A stretch of DNA of 64,000 nucleotides from Prorocentrum cordatum (GCA_963575745.1 CAUYUJ010006524.1:208501-272500), one strand, 5' to 3'; positions 20,340-31,132 are shown, counted from the first letter of the stretch. The notes: generated by a model from the letters alone, not told the origin. Numbers and translations are program-made.

Positions 20340-20790
20340 ATGTGTGTTCGTCGGGATCTTGTGTGTCCTCATCATCCTCATCATCCAGCTCCCGCAGACA
20401 TCTCAGCACCCGATCTCCATACTACTCGTAAGTGTTCTCATCGCCATCATCGTTACCAACACCACTAGCATAGCCATGATCGTCGTCATAATGGCATCGT
20501 GATTATCGTCGTCGTCATCGTCTTCGCCGTCCAGTGGCAGCATCGTCATAAACATCATCCTCGTCACCACGACCTTCATCACAGTGCGAGCATCGTCATC
20601 GCCATCATCGTCACCAGCACCCCCAGATCACCACCTTTGTCGCAGTCATCATCGCCATCGTCGCCGTCACCACCGTAGTCATCGCCAGCATCACCGCCAC
20701 AGCAACCACACTCCACCATCATCGTTGGCATCGCCGTCGCCGTCATCACTGATATGACATCGTCATCCTCATCATGACATGCTTCACCAT
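20340..20790. repeat. Degenerate CATCAT/CATCGT array
   Basis: Words of the type CATCATC, CATCGTC and CACCACC follow each other in threes and sixes with many changes. This is a decayed trinucleotide or hexanucleotide array. Confidence 0.65.
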
Positions 20791-21242
20791 CGTTACCACC
20801 CCCTCTACATACTCATACTACACATGTTTAGCGCATGTTCTGTCCATAGTCTTTCCCGCCTCTTCGTCCTCTATCCCGATCCTGATCTTCCCTCGCGTAG
20901 CTAGCCTACCGAATCTAGCCGCACACATCCGCATGGAAAGACACGGGCGCCGTGTTGCGTTTTTTTTTCCACATGTCACCGCCCTGCGCCTGCAGGTAGG
21001 ACACGTTGAAATCCTTGACGGCCGAGGTGACAGCAGCATCAGCAGCCCGCGGTCGAGGAGGGGGAGGCAGGTGGAGGAGAAATGGCAAATGAGGGTTAAA
21101 CCTCACTGGGTGGAGGAGGGCGGGTTGGATGAGGAGGAGGATGACGCCGACGACGACGACGACGGCGACGCGACGAGGGGTCGAGGAGGAGGAGGTGCAC
21201 AGAGAGTCGGAGGAGGGAGGGGACGAGGAGGGGAAGGAACAG
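20791..21242. other. No gene; purine-rich toward the right
   Basis: From about 21030 the plus strand is dominated by GGAGGAGG words with a short (GAC)n patch. It abuts the minus-strand coding region. Confidence 0.4.
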
Positions 21243-23250
21243 TCAGAGGAGGAAGTTCTTGAGACATAGCGTGGGTAGGAGGGGCAGGGGGTCAAGGGTG
21301 ACCCACTCGTGGTGTGGGCTCGACTCCTCCTCATCCTGCCTCTCCCACCTCCTTCCACTGGCCTTGACAAGACCTTTGCAAATCGAGGACAGCACCATGA
21401 TGTGGCCAGGGTCGGCCGTCTTGGTCCGCACAGGAGCGGGGCCCTTCGGGAAGTACATTGGCACGGCAAGCATCCCGAATGGGATGTGGACGGCGTCGTT
21501 CATTTTAGTTTTGATGACTTAGCTTTCAGTCCAGACGCGCGACCCTTCGCCGACACTCTCGGCAAACTTCAAGAAGTCCTGAAGGGCGATCCCGTTCGCC
21601 GTGATCGTCTTCACTGAGTGGATCGAGAAAAAAACAGGTAACGGCATGCATTCGTAGCCAATCAGCGGGAACGCAGTTGGCCCGTGGCGGATCGAGTCCG
21701 CACGGCACGTGCACAGCCACGGCCCAAATGGGCCTTTGTTCAAATCCTCCACGTCGTCGCCTATTGTCTTAAACTTGTACTCTGGCAGGTTCTGGCTGAT
21801 GCGGCCGATGCAGCCCAGCCACTTCTCGCCCTTCGCCGTGAAATCATCCAATTGCACAGAAACCTTACTCTTCATGATTTCGCCCACAGCTGCCATGTAG
21901 CCCCTGAATGTCCTGGTACACCTCACTGTCACTGGAAGTCCACACGCCGACTGCCGCAACGTCGAATGCCTCGTCTTGCTTGAAGCCCCCTGGAGGAGGA
22001 GCGGTTTCTGTTTCTTGCTCTTGTTCGTGCCGCTAGACTCGGTTATCGTCTCCCTTTCGGCCTCGCCTCGGGTCGCGTACAGCACTTTCGAGAGGCCGTC
22101 GGCGAGGTGCTTGTCGTACGAGCCTTCGGCCAGCCTTTTCGTGACCTGGACCCTCTTGTTTTAGTGCGTCATGTAGGCCACCGAGCTCTTGCGATTCGCC
22201 TTTGACGTCACGAAGCTCCAGCCGGTGATGTGTGAATGCACAAGCTTCTTCTTCTTTTTCCCGTCAAGCTTGTTCATCTTCGTGCCTAATAAGACGGGGA
22301 TCTTGCAGAAGTCTACATTCTGACTTTCCCTTTCGATTTGGCCCACGTAATTAGAATTACTAAAGTATCTCATTGCACAGCGTCTCTAGGTTCGCGATGA
22401 GCTTGGACGTGGGCATCGTCAAATCAGAGTCCTGGTCGCTGGTTATGCCGTGGCTTGCCGTCCTCAGTTGCTTCACGCATCCTGTCGATGGCTCTTTGAA
22501 GCCCTTCACGGTATGCTTCCCCATCAGGATCCACATCTGCTGGAGCTGCATGAGCTCGACGGGCTCCATCTTGTCGACCTCTGGTGCCGATGGCACAGTG
22601 CGCTCCCGAGTCTGATCATCTATACTCACGCTGAGCTTCAGAGCGTCTTGACCTTCTGGGGGCCAGCCGCCAGCCTTCTTAGAGTCGCTCGCCCTGCTTT
22701 CAGCGGCCTCGGAGACCACATCACACACAGAGCGCGCGGGCGACTGCCCCCGGAGACCGAGGCTTGGCTCTGACAGCCCGCAGCCACCTCTCTCTGACAG
22801 GCCCTGCACCGGGCTCCGGCAGCGTGAACGTTGACGGATCATGAGGCGGCGGCGGCGGTAACGGATCATTTGACGAGGCCGCCTGCGACGCGCTGTTCGC
22901 CGTCTCCACGCTGGATTTCATCAAGAGCCTCTTCCCCTTGGCTTGGAATGTGGTTTGCTTGGTCTCCCAGGTCGTCTCATGCACAGCCTCCTTGTCGATG
23001 GTACCCGTCGATGACCTTGTCCGAGAAATGTCCATGATCTGGACCTTCTGCTCGACGACAGCGCCGTCGGCGCCCCTCGCGTCCAACCGGCCGTTCTGCT
23101 CCTTGTGTTTCTTGAAGAACTCACGCTGACATTGCTCGTCGCTCTTGCGATGCCAGAAGCCCTCGAACGCCATGTACTCAACCAGGCTCACCTCGACCTG
23201 ATCGTCGATCCGCTTGTCACTCGTCTTATGTGATCGTCTCCACGATCACG
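21243..23250 (-). CDS. Gene-like region, dinoflagellate-type hypothetical protein
   Basis: On the minus strand a protein of about 620 codons can be followed through several frames. 23230-22800 starts RIDDQVEVSLVEYMAFEGFW and is charged and helical. 22830-22360 contains VDKMEPVELMQLQQMWILMG and SKLIANLETLCNE. 22373-21519 is a single frame, interrupted by one stop at 22161-22163, with GTKMNKLDGKKKKKLVHSHI, GEKWLGCIGRISQNLPEYKF and LPVFFSIHSVKTITANGIAL. 21503-21290 ends the region with DAVHIPFGMLAVPMYFPKGP. The opening and the 'HIPFG' end resemble hypothetical proteins that I associate with dinoflagellate genomes. No enzymatic motif is visible. The composition is more balanced than in the surroundings. 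Frame changes may be introns or decay. The first and last codons are not fixed. Confidence 0.55.
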
Positions 23251-23299
23251 TGAGCAGGCCGATCCAAGAAATCCGCGCGGAGCGCCGACAGTTTTTGCT

Positions 23300-23490
23300 T
23301 ATGCCGTTTATTATTCTTCTGAAGCTGGCGGCGAGCCCAGGGCAGAAGTGAGAAGGGCCAGGCCTTCTCAGAAGGCTCGTAAGTCGCCCAGCCTTCTGAG
23401 CAGTCGTCACGGCCTTCCCCGAAGACACAGAAGACTTCTCAGAGCGCGCGAGGGCTTCTGAGACGCCCCGCCGCCTTCTGAGGAGGCCTT
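23300..23490. repeat. Dispersed repeat R6, first copy (GGCCTTCTGAG words)
   Basis: GGCCTTCTCAGAAGGC, CAGCCTTCTGAGCAG and CCCCGCCGCCTTCTGAGGAG occur in a degenerate array. The last 20-mer (23466-23485) is identical to 33468-33487. Confidence 0.6.
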
Positions 23491-24459
23491 CTCCTTCTCG
23501 CGTCCCCCCCTCGCTCGCCGCCGACCAAGCCTTGCCGTCCGACTCCCGGCGGCCCATCTCGTGGCCTGCAGGAGACCCCCAAAGCGGTGCCCCCTGCGCG
23601 GAGCCAGACCGTGCGCCCCGCCCCTGGGCGCCGCCAGCCCCCCCCCCCGAGACCGGGGCAAAAACTGACCAGGACAATGGCAAGTCGGGCACGCGGCACC
23701 CTGTCTCGGGAAACTGGAACATATACATTTCCAGTGGCGGGCTCTCTTTCAATCCCAGGACTGTTTGAGGGTCGGGGACGACGTCGGGGTGGTGTGGTGT
23801 ATACTTTTCCTTCATTTTCCAAGGCGAACAACGAAACATGTATACACCAGGATCCCGTATACACCAAGATCCGCGTGCTTGTCCGAATTTCAGTGCAGGG
23901 CTGGAAAAAGCGTCGGTGTATAGAGTTCGGTTCCCCGTTGTCCTTCAAAGTCTGATTTTGGTTTTCCAGTGCAGTTTTGCTGCTGCTGCTGCTGCTGCTG
24001 CTGCGCTCGGTCGTCCCGTGCATGCTTCTGCTGCTGCTGCAGGATTCAGGTCTCTGTCCGGGCCTATATGGGGAGGTTCTGCAGGCTTTCGTGGCCAGTG
24101 CCCGGGTTTCTTCCGGTAATGCTGCAGTGCAGTGTTTGGTCAGTGTCGCTCTCTTGCCCAGTGCAGTTTTTTGTTCGTGCCGCCGTCGGGAGAAATCGGT
24201 TTCGAGGCATGTTGGATGTCCCGGTCTAGCGCGTCCAGGTTCGAGGGGCCCTGACGCCGCCAGCCGCCAGGCTTGCGCAACCGTGCGGCCCCTTTCGCGA
24301 GCTCCTGGACGGCCGAGCATTTGCGACGTCCCACGCTCTGCAATCGGTTTTGCCTGGCGCGCCCGGCCCAGGTTCCCCGCGGATCTCCCAGAGGGGACGC
24401 GCCAAGTCCACTCGTTCTGGAAGTGCCCTCTGGTAATGCCACCACATTTGTTCAATCCG
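23491..24459. other. No gene; includes a (CTG)n run
   Basis: C/G-rich to 23660. A pure CTG run lies at about 23972-24003, with a second short run at 24028-24042. Frames across it are poly-Ala, poly-Leu or poly-Cys artefacts. Confidence 0.5.
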
Positions 24460-24595
24460 CAGCCTCAGAAGCCCCGACCGCTTCCCCTGGGCCAGCTTGT
24501 TGTCATGGGTATAGTTTTGTTGGTTCCTGGGCTCGAAGGAGGCCCCTGGAGGCCGAAATCCAGGAAACACGCCAGGATTGAAAAAGTCCGATCGT
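24460..24595 (-). mobile_element. Diverged R1 element
   Basis: CAGAAGCCCCGACCGCTTCC, TGGGCCAGCTTGTTGTC, TTCCTGGGCTCGAAGGAGGC and GGAGGCCGAAATCCAGG align in order with the R1 copy at 3925-4110. Terminal repeats are eroded. Confidence 0.5.
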
Positions 24596-25029
24596 TGGAG
24601 ATCTGCGTGGGCTCGTACGTCCCCGGTAAGATGTATGTACTTTCTGGCCTTCTGGCGCCATCGAGGCATGTCGACGCCTCGGGGACTTTCGGCTTTCGGT
24701 GACCTCCAGAAAGATGCACGCGGACCTCTGGAGGCCGCCTCCTCCTCCTCTCCCTTCTCCTCCTCGGCCACTCTCCACCTCTTTACCTCGACCCCCTCCG
24801 AGTCATCTGCCAGGTCATGCTGGCTAAGGTCCCATCCAAAGCTTATGACAGTTTTGCCCTTCCAGCCATCCCAGCAGGGACACGCTCGGGGAGAAGGAAG
24901 TCCAGCATGGGGCGCATCTCCCTCATCGAGAGCAGCATGAAGAACCTGACGACGACCCAGAAGCGAAACTCTTCGAGCATATGGATGCGAGACAAAGACC
25001 ACAAGAACAGGCATCAGGGGCAAGTGAAA
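24596..25029. other. No gene recognised
   Basis: Mixed sequence with a CTCCTCCTC patch at about 24740-24770. Short open frames carry no motif. Confidence 0.35.
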
Positions 25030-25190
25030 GTGTGTAAGTGTGTGTGGTGTGTGTGTGTGTTTGTGTGTTTGTTTGTTTGTTTGTTTGCTTGCTTGTTTGC
25101 TTGTTTAGTTGTTTGTTTGTGTTTGTTTGTTTGTTTGTTTGTTTGTTTGTTTGTGTGTTTGTTTGTTTGTTTATGTGTGTGAGTGTGAGT
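25030..25190. repeat. (GTTT)n microsatellite
   Basis: GTGT-rich start, then GTTT tetranucleotides with minor interruptions. The poly Val/Cys/Leu translation is an artefact. Confidence 0.95.
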
Positions 25191-26978
25191 TCGTTCGTTC
25201 CCCCGCCTAGTGCGGGACGCCGTATCTTCTCACCTTCTCAGCCCAAGCCGCGCGCCAAGGCAAACCAACAATGCAGGCGGCGGTGGGTGAGGGGGAAGTA
25301 CGCGGGCGGGGCACGGTCCGCAGTGCAGCCGCCCAACACCGAAAAACACAACCCGCACGCTGCTCTTGGAAGCACTCAACCGCCAGGACCAGCCCAATCC
25401 CCGCACTGGTGGGCCCAGCCTTTGCACAAGCACACGCGACGCAAGACAACCACGGTGCTGCAGGCCAGACGCTACCTGCAGCTCGTGCTGTGTGCGCGCT
25501 GTCTCGGCGAGGGTGGGTGTCAGTCGGTTCTGGGTGGCGTGATGGGGCGCACCTGCACCGCGCGCCTCCGCCCAAGGCTCACGTAGCATGTGGGAACGCG
25601 GGTGGGTGAGAGAGCGTGTTTGAGCCACGCGTGCGCGCGTGTGTAAAAGGGGGAGGTGGGCAAGGGGGGCCACGAAGAGGGCAGGAAGCAGGGCCAGAGT
25701 GGAGAAGCGGAGAGGAGGCAGAAGGCCAGGCAGGAGGCGGAGGAAGCGGGGGAGGGGAGGGAGAACGGGGAGGATAGCGAGGGGGGCCACGAAGAGGGCA
25801 GGAAGCAGGGGCAGAGAGGAAAAGCGGAACGGGGACACAGGAGGAGGCAGGAGGCAGCACGGCGCCACTCCACACAGCGCAACACATCACATCCCTCGTC
25901 GGGTGTATGCTTGTGGGAGGGCGCAATTTTCTCACTCGGTTCAACGACGTATGCTCTCTCGAGCGGGTTCGGAGAAGGGATCTCCCGCCGGCCCTGGCAT
26001 AACGAACGTGGCCTGCCCCCTTCGGTGTGCACGCGCCAAATGCACGCCGGGCGAGTAGACATGTATGGCTTCACTTATGCAAAGTTCTGCCAGAAAGAAC
26101 TGAACGAGATGCGGTTTCACAATACAAGTTCCACCGGGAAGAACTAAACAGATTAAGGTTCCCCCCCTGGGCGCTAAGAGCGAGCCAGGGAGCGCAAAGT
26201 TAGCACGATCATGTAGAGAGACATGCGTCATTGTGGGACGGAGCTTGCCCCCATGCATGCATGAGTAGCCACAGCAGCGGTACCAGCATCGGCCGCGCGG
26301 CGGGGACAGGTGAACCCAGGTGCTAGTACAACCGGAGGGGGGGGGGGCAGAGGAGGAGGGAGAGGGGGGAGCCTGCACGCGCGGTCGGAAACAGGCACTC
26401 CGCCCCGGCACCCGCACTAAAGGTAGGCGGCGGTTGACTGGGCAATAATGGCACACCATCGGCTATATCAGCTATCGCCGAGCGGGCGCCACGGGCAGAC
26501 ATGGGAGCGCGGGCCAGGAGCGGCTCCTGAGAGGGGAGCCGCCCCATGTCCCAGGCGGCCGAACACCTGCCAGCACGCCCTGGCCGTGCAGTACCAATGG
26601 AATGCCCGGGCGACCACGCACCCTGGACCTCCCAGAGAAGGGGGAAACGGAGGGGGGAGGAGAGGCGGAGGACGGAGGAAGAGAGGGGAAGATGGCGACT
26701 GCCCGCTCATGTCGAGCGCTCGGGGCCTCCACGGCCGCGGAAAGGACCTGCCGGCGAGGATCGACCGATCGGCACCACGGCCACGGAACGAAAAGCAAGG
26801 CGCAGAAAACACCGATGTATTTCAAGCCACCTTTTCGCCCCCAAAGGGTAGCTTGAAATGCCAGCCGCTTGAGACCGCCATGGAGGCAGGAGGAAAAGGA
26901 AAGAGGAGAGGGGAGGGCAGGGGGGGGACAGCGAGGCCTGCGGCGACAGCGCTACTGCCTCAACCATGCGGGGGCACT
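25191..26978. other. No firm gene; GC- and purine-rich
   Basis: A 40-45 base block (GGGGGCCACGAAGAGGGCAG followed by GAAGCAGGG) is duplicated at 25660-25702 and 25780-25822, offset about 124. G/A-rich stretches alternate with GC-rich sequence. Long overlapping frames on both strands lack motifs. Confidence 0.45.
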
Positions 26979-27545
26979 TCACGCAGTCTGCAGCAGCGCC
27001 TCCGCGACCTGTCGCGGCATCCGGCCGCGGTGGAAGCCTGCCATGTCGACCACCGGGCTATAGGTCGGGAGACCCAGAGCCAGGCGCGCGGTGAGCTCCA
27101 GACCACCGCTGGGGGTGGATATGCGTTTGTCTCTTCTCATCCATATCACCGGCCCCAACGGGATGCGGACAACCTCTTGACCAGGCGTTCCCACACCCGC
27201 GTTGGAGTTGGCCAAGCCCGCAAACCTCGTGAACCCGTACCGCTCCTGGACGTAGAAGCCCACGCCAGCCAGCGCCATCCGCCACAGCCGCCTAGACTCC
27301 CTCCGGTCGGCGCTAGCCGGCGGCACGAATTTCAGGATTGTCGTGCCCTGGGAGGTTTCCGGCCTCTGGGCCTGGGGGGCCCAGGCCTGCGCAAGCATCC
27401 TCGAGTCCGTCGGCCGATGCTCCGCGCGGAGGTCGGTGAAACCGATCTGCCGCCACGCGTCTGGCCCCTTGGCTGCCTCAGCTGCCGCTGCTGCCGCTGC
27501 TGCCCCTGGGAGCGCGAGCCGTCGCGGCCCTGCCCAGAACGCCTC
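26979..27545 (-). CDS. Candidate coding region, unidentified (downstream part)
   Basis: The minus frame of about 190 codons has real-protein composition: FTDLRAEHRPTDSRMLAQAW, SRRLWRMALAGVGFYVQERY, then GFTRFAGLANSNAGVGTPGQ and VVRIPLGPVIWMRRDKR. No family is recognised. It begins exactly where the R1 element ends, and another coding-like frame resumes on the far side of that element. The element may therefore interrupt the gene or sit in an intron. Confidence 0.45.
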   Translation of the reverse strand, partial: EAFWAGPRRLALPGAAAAAAAAEAAKGPDAWRQIGFTDLRAEHRPTDSRMLAQAWAPQAQRPETSQGTTILKFVPPASADRRESRRLWRMALAGVGFYVQERYGFTRFAGLANSNAGVGTPGQEVVRIPLGPVIWMRRDKRISTPSGGLELTARLALGLPTYSPVVDMAGFHRGRMPRQVAEALLQTA

Positions 27546-27728
27546 CCCAGACATCAGGCGTCTCGAAAAAATCGAGACGGAGGGTTTTCATAGTTTTTGG
27601 CCTCTCGGGGCCCTCGCCGGGCCCCGGGACCGTCAAAAAACGACTCGGGATGAAAAACCGGTCTCAGGGAAGCGGTCGGGAGGTCGGGGGCCCGCGTCTC
27701 GAAAAAATCGAGACGTCGGATGTCTGGG
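27546..27728 (+). mobile_element. R1 element, best-preserved copy
   Basis: Inverted ends: CCCAGACATCAGGCGTCTCG on the left; the right end, read on the other strand, is CCCAGACATCCGACGTCTCG. Each end also carries its own small hairpin, CGTCTCGAAAAAATCGAGAC, at about 27558-27579 and 27692-27713. The core has GGGCCCTCGCCGGGCCCCGG and GACCGTCAAAAAACGACTCG. No coding capacity. Length 183, against 186 for the copy at 3925-4110. Confidence 0.75.
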
Positions 27729-27737
27729 TCGGACGTA

Positions 27738-28250
27738 GGTGGCACTGGCGCCATGGATGCCCCTGTGCTCACAGGCATCGCTGGGGCGGCTGGCTGCGAG
27801 GCTGCTGGGGACGCCTGGCACCACGTGGGGAGTGCCGCTGTCGCCTGCGGGTGCGCTGCCAGGCACAATCCGACGGTGCCCGCGTTGCCCAGGTAGTGTG
27901 TGTACATGTTACCGCCAAGGGCGGCAATCTTCTCAAGGTCAGGGGTGGCGGCCGGGCCCTCCCTGCAAGGAGGAAAGTCAACCCGCGGGTAGCGCCGGCC
28001 GCAGTCAGATGGCCTTGGATGGCGAGCTGACCGGCTGCTGTCTGGAGCGCCGCCATGCGGGCCGCCTGCGAACCGGAGAGGGTGAGAAGTTCGTTGGCAA
28101 GGGTGCCAATGGTGGCAGGGGGGGGCCGCGTGCGGCTGAATGGCGAGGTCCACGATAGTGTTGTGGTTCAGGCCGGCTGCGTCCTGGCCAGGCGCGGCAG
28201 CCGGCATGGCCCGCACGGCCTGCTCGGCCGGCTCCAGCCCCAGCATGGCC
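27738..28250 (-). CDS. Candidate coding region, unidentified (upstream part)
   Basis: The minus frame includes ATPDLEKIAALGGNMYTHYL and GNAGTVGLCLAAHPQATAAL, then a Pro/Ala/Ser-rich tail ending against the R1 element. The adjacent frame contains AALQTAAGQLAIQGHLTAAG, so a frame change near 27990 is likely. It has the composition of a structured protein with low-complexity linkers. No homologue is recognised. Confidence 0.35.
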
Positions 28251-28583
28251 GTGCCAGGAGCATCCCAGCGGCTCGGCCGGCTCCGGGGCGGGCTGCGGCT
28301 ACGCTGAGCCGATGCCGTGTCCGGCCACTCCCATTGAATTTTGCCCTTGCCTGTATCGTAGCAGTAGACGTGGCCGCTGCTCGGGTCGACCGGCGCCGCC
28401 CATGCGGTAGGTAGGCCCGGGACCGCGGCCGGCAGGAGAGGAAAGGACGGGACGGCAACGACGAGCAGGTGCGAGAGCAGAAAATGCCCGGGGAGCCTCC
28501 GAGGGGCCTGTTCGAAGTCGTGGGGCCGCCTCTCTCAGGAACCTCATTCTGGGCCTGCTGGGGCCCCTCTGCACTGCACGAGG
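28251..28583. other. No gene recognised
   Basis: GC-rich, with open frames on both strands and no motif or repeat seen. Confidence 0.35.
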
Positions 28584-28630
28584 ATCCTCCTCCTCCTCCT
28601 CCTCCTCCTCCTCCTCCTCCTCCTCCTCTC
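28584..28630. repeat. (TCC)n microsatellite
   Basis: A pure triplet run directly upstream of the truncated LINE; it probably marks or lies near the 5' truncation. Confidence 0.9.
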
Positions 28631-28655
28631 CTCGCTTCGCTCCACCCACCCCCTT

Positions 28656-29291
28656 TCTCTTAGAGCTTGGGAGACGGCTAAAGCGGAGGGTAGAGCCGAG
28701 GCGAGAGCGGCTGAAGCTAACCAGCGCAAGCCGAAGATCCAGCGTATTGTCGGTTCGGTTGTGTCGCGGGCCCTGTACCCTGAACGTTTCCATCTGACGC
28801 TCAGCCGCCGTCTGAGAGCCTGGGAGATCCCACCCCCGCCCGATCTCAGTGCTCGCTGGTCATTGCTGCGTGCAGAGCTCTCCTCAGTCCGACCCTCGTG
28901 GAGATGGGCTGTATGGAAGTCCCTGGCGGGAGGTTGGACCACATCGTGTCGGATGCACGTCTCACGGCACTCTCGGGATTGCATTTTTGGTTGCGGCGGC
29001 TCCGACAGTATCAGCCACTACTTCCGTTGCCCCCGAATGAGGCACCACGTCGCCATGAGTTGGGTGCGGCTCGTCTTTCCTGTGGAGCCCGTGCTTTGGC
29101 TTGGTCTCGGGAGTCCCTCGGAGTACGGCACGGAAGATTGTGAGCTGAGTCGAGCCCAGACGCTTGAGGCAACGGCCTTAGCGTTTCATATCTATCACAA
29201 GGCCAAAGATTCAGTGCCTCCTGGGGCACACCTAACGTATACAGAAACCGAGCGGATGGCTGGTGCTGCGCGTTTGGCGCTTCGCGTCTAG
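28656..29291 (+). mobile_element. 5'-truncated LINE (non-LTR retrotransposon), RT C-terminus
   Basis: One frame is open from about 28656 to the stop at 29289-29291. It starts with a Lys/Arg/Ala-rich helix, then FHLTLSRRLRAWEIPPPPDL, WRWAVWKSLAGGWTTSCRMH and CIFGCGGSDSISHYFRCP. The last stretch has Cys-x3-Cys-x7-His-x3-Cys spacing and the 'DS..HY..CP' signature of the zinc-binding tail of LINE reverse transcriptases. The catalytic palm is absent, so this is the usual 5'-truncated kind of insertion. It is flanked by TCC/CTC microsatellites on both sides. No poly(A) tail is visible. The short 3' UTR runs to about 29325. Confidence 0.75.
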
Positions 29292-29325
29292 TGCGGTCAT
29301 CGGGAGCCCGCCCTCAGGGTACGTC

Positions 29326-29395
29326 CACTCCTCCTCCTCCTCCTCCTCCTCCTCCCCCTCCTCCCCCTCCTCCTCCTCGAGCTCCTCCTCCTGCC
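29326..29395. repeat. (CTC)n microsatellite
   Basis: CTC triplets interrupted by CCCTCC and CGAG. Immediately 3' of the LINE fragment, it could be part of the element's tail. Confidence 0.9.
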
Positions 29396-30189
29396 ACGCA
29401 GCGGCTGGAGGGGAAGCGCGCGCCAGGGCGAGCAGGCGTGGCCTCTGCCAGAGCTTCAGGACTAAGCGCAACTGTGCGTCAGAAGGGTTCCGCCCACACG
29501 ACGCATGTTAGGGCTGTGTGATGTATAGAGCAGCGTTCCCGACCTGCCTAGCCCTTTTTGTATACCGTCTGCGCCGGGTCCACAGTGTGCAGGTGCTCAT
29601 TGGGGATCCCACCTCGTGTCCTCGACGAGGGGCGGCTGCATGCCGCGGCCGCCAGGCCGAAAGCGTGCCCCTGTTCCCTGGGGATTCCGCCTCGAGTTCT
29701 CGAGTGGGGATCGCTCCCAGCACGTTTAGCTTGCCTAGGGGGTATTCTTGGGCCCACGAGGCCACATTTAGACGTCTTGGAGCCGTCGTCTTGGGAACCT
29801 CTGGGGCGCATGCCGGAAGCTACCCCGGGCCGATTCTCTGCCATCCTGGGCGGTCCCAGAGGCCACCTTCAACCATTCGGGCCCGTTGCTTCTGCCCTTT
29901 CACCGACCTGGGCTTCTCCAGCCGTATTGTCTCCGCCCTCGCCCCCCTCGGGCCGAACGAAAGGGGGGGATAGGGAAAGGGGGGGGGTACGACATCTGCT
30001 ACATGCAGCTGGTTTCGGCCCCGCCGCCAGGCCCAGTCCTCCCCTTTGCTATCCCCCCCTTTCGCCCGGCCCGACCCCCCTCCCCTCCCCCCCATCCAGA
30101 CCCAAACCCGCAGGACCCGTTCCTTTTGCGCGTGCGCCAACTATCGTAAACGTTGGCTACCACCCAGTTTTGGCGCAGCCCGGCGCTGG
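29396..30189. other. No gene recognised
   Basis: Mixed sequence with a near repeat (GGGGATCCCACCTCGTGTCC near 29602; GGGGATTCCGCCTCGAGTTC near 29680). C runs at 30040-30100. Frames lack motifs. Confidence 0.35.
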
Positions 30190-30570
30190 GCTTTTGGCTT
30201 TTCCTGGGCCGCGGAAGAATTTGATGCACGAGTGCGAAGGAAGTGCAGAAATGAGCGCCTGTATTGTCCGGGAGAGCTTTCCGACGCAGACGCCCGCCCC
30301 TCCTTTCCTCACGTCTCCTCCGCATCGTCTCCATGCTGTTTTCCGCGTCCCGAGGTTGCGCGATGAGGAGGATGCCGAGCGGAACGCGCAGCACAGCCTC
30401 CTCAACAGCGACTCCCGATCGTTCGTCGCCCGGAGGAAACACTCCCGCCTCGGCAATTCCTTCGAGAAGGAGTACGAGAACAGCTTTAAGGATCCGCTGT
30501 GCTCCCCCTCAGCTTGCCAGTGGTACACAGCCACACCCTACAAAGGCAGGGGGAGAGGGGGGGCATGAGG
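30190..30570 (+). CDS. Weak candidate coding fragment
   Basis: The plus frame reads RDEEDAERNAQHSLLNSDSR followed by KEYENSFKDPLCSPSACQWY, with balanced composition, then a basic Gly-rich end and a stop at about 30566. No family is recognised. It could equally be chance in GC-rich DNA. Confidence 0.25.
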
Positions 30571-30886
30571 AGCAGGTAAAGGCGAATGGGAGGATCAACG
30601 AGAGGCAACCGAGGAGGAGGAGGACCATTATGATGAGCAGTGATGAGGGGGAGGGAGAGAAGGAGGAGGAGGAGGAGGACGAGGAAGAGGAGAATAACAT
30701 TTGGCCAGGAATGGTGAAAACAAAAAGGAATCGATGAGGATCCAGGAAGCCCAGATGGATGGTAAGGCCGAGGGCAATGAGGGAATGCATGCACGTAGCG
30801 AGGAGGGATCGGCATTGGGTCGTGGGAGATGGAATGAGGTACAGGAGGATGAGATGAGGAGGAGAGAAGGACGATGACGGTGATGG
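30571..30886. other. Purine-rich tract with (GAG)n
   Basis: GAGGAGGAG runs at 30655-30697 and scattered GGAGG words. Acidic translations are artefacts. Confidence 0.6.
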
Positions 30887-31132
30887 TTGCGGCTGCAGGA
30901 TAGGAGATGGCAAGAGGAGGGGGAGGGGGATGATGGGGAGGAGGATATTGCCAAGGACGAGGCGACGCTCGAGCGCGAAAGACAAAAGGGCCTGATGGCG
31001 GAAGCTGCCAACGTTATGTCCATAATGACCCACAACATTGAGAAGGGCATCTGCCAGAACGCGAACGCGTTGGCGCTCAAGATGCCGAAAAACGTCCTGA
31101 AAGAGGCCTCGCGGGAGGGCAACCGCCAATAA
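30887..31132 (+). CDS. Weak candidate terminal exon
   Basis: After an acidic start the frame reads RERQKGLMAEAANVMSIMTH, then NIEKGICQNANALALKMPKN, and ends at a stop at 31130-31132. The amphipathic helical character looks protein-like. There is no recognised domain and no visible partner exon. Confidence 0.3.
   Translation: MRLQDRRWQEEGEGDDGEEDIAKDEATLERERQKGLMAEAANVMSIMTHNIEKGICQNANALALKMPKNVLKEASREGNRQ

Noticed and set aside
25038-25586. Cys/Val/Leu-rich plus frame
   Set aside because: Translation of the (GTTT)n tract, followed by unrelated GC-rich sequence.
29740-29830. Possible further R1 copy
   Set aside because: Only isolated words (GACGTCTTGG, CCCGGGCC) resemble R1; no ordered alignment.
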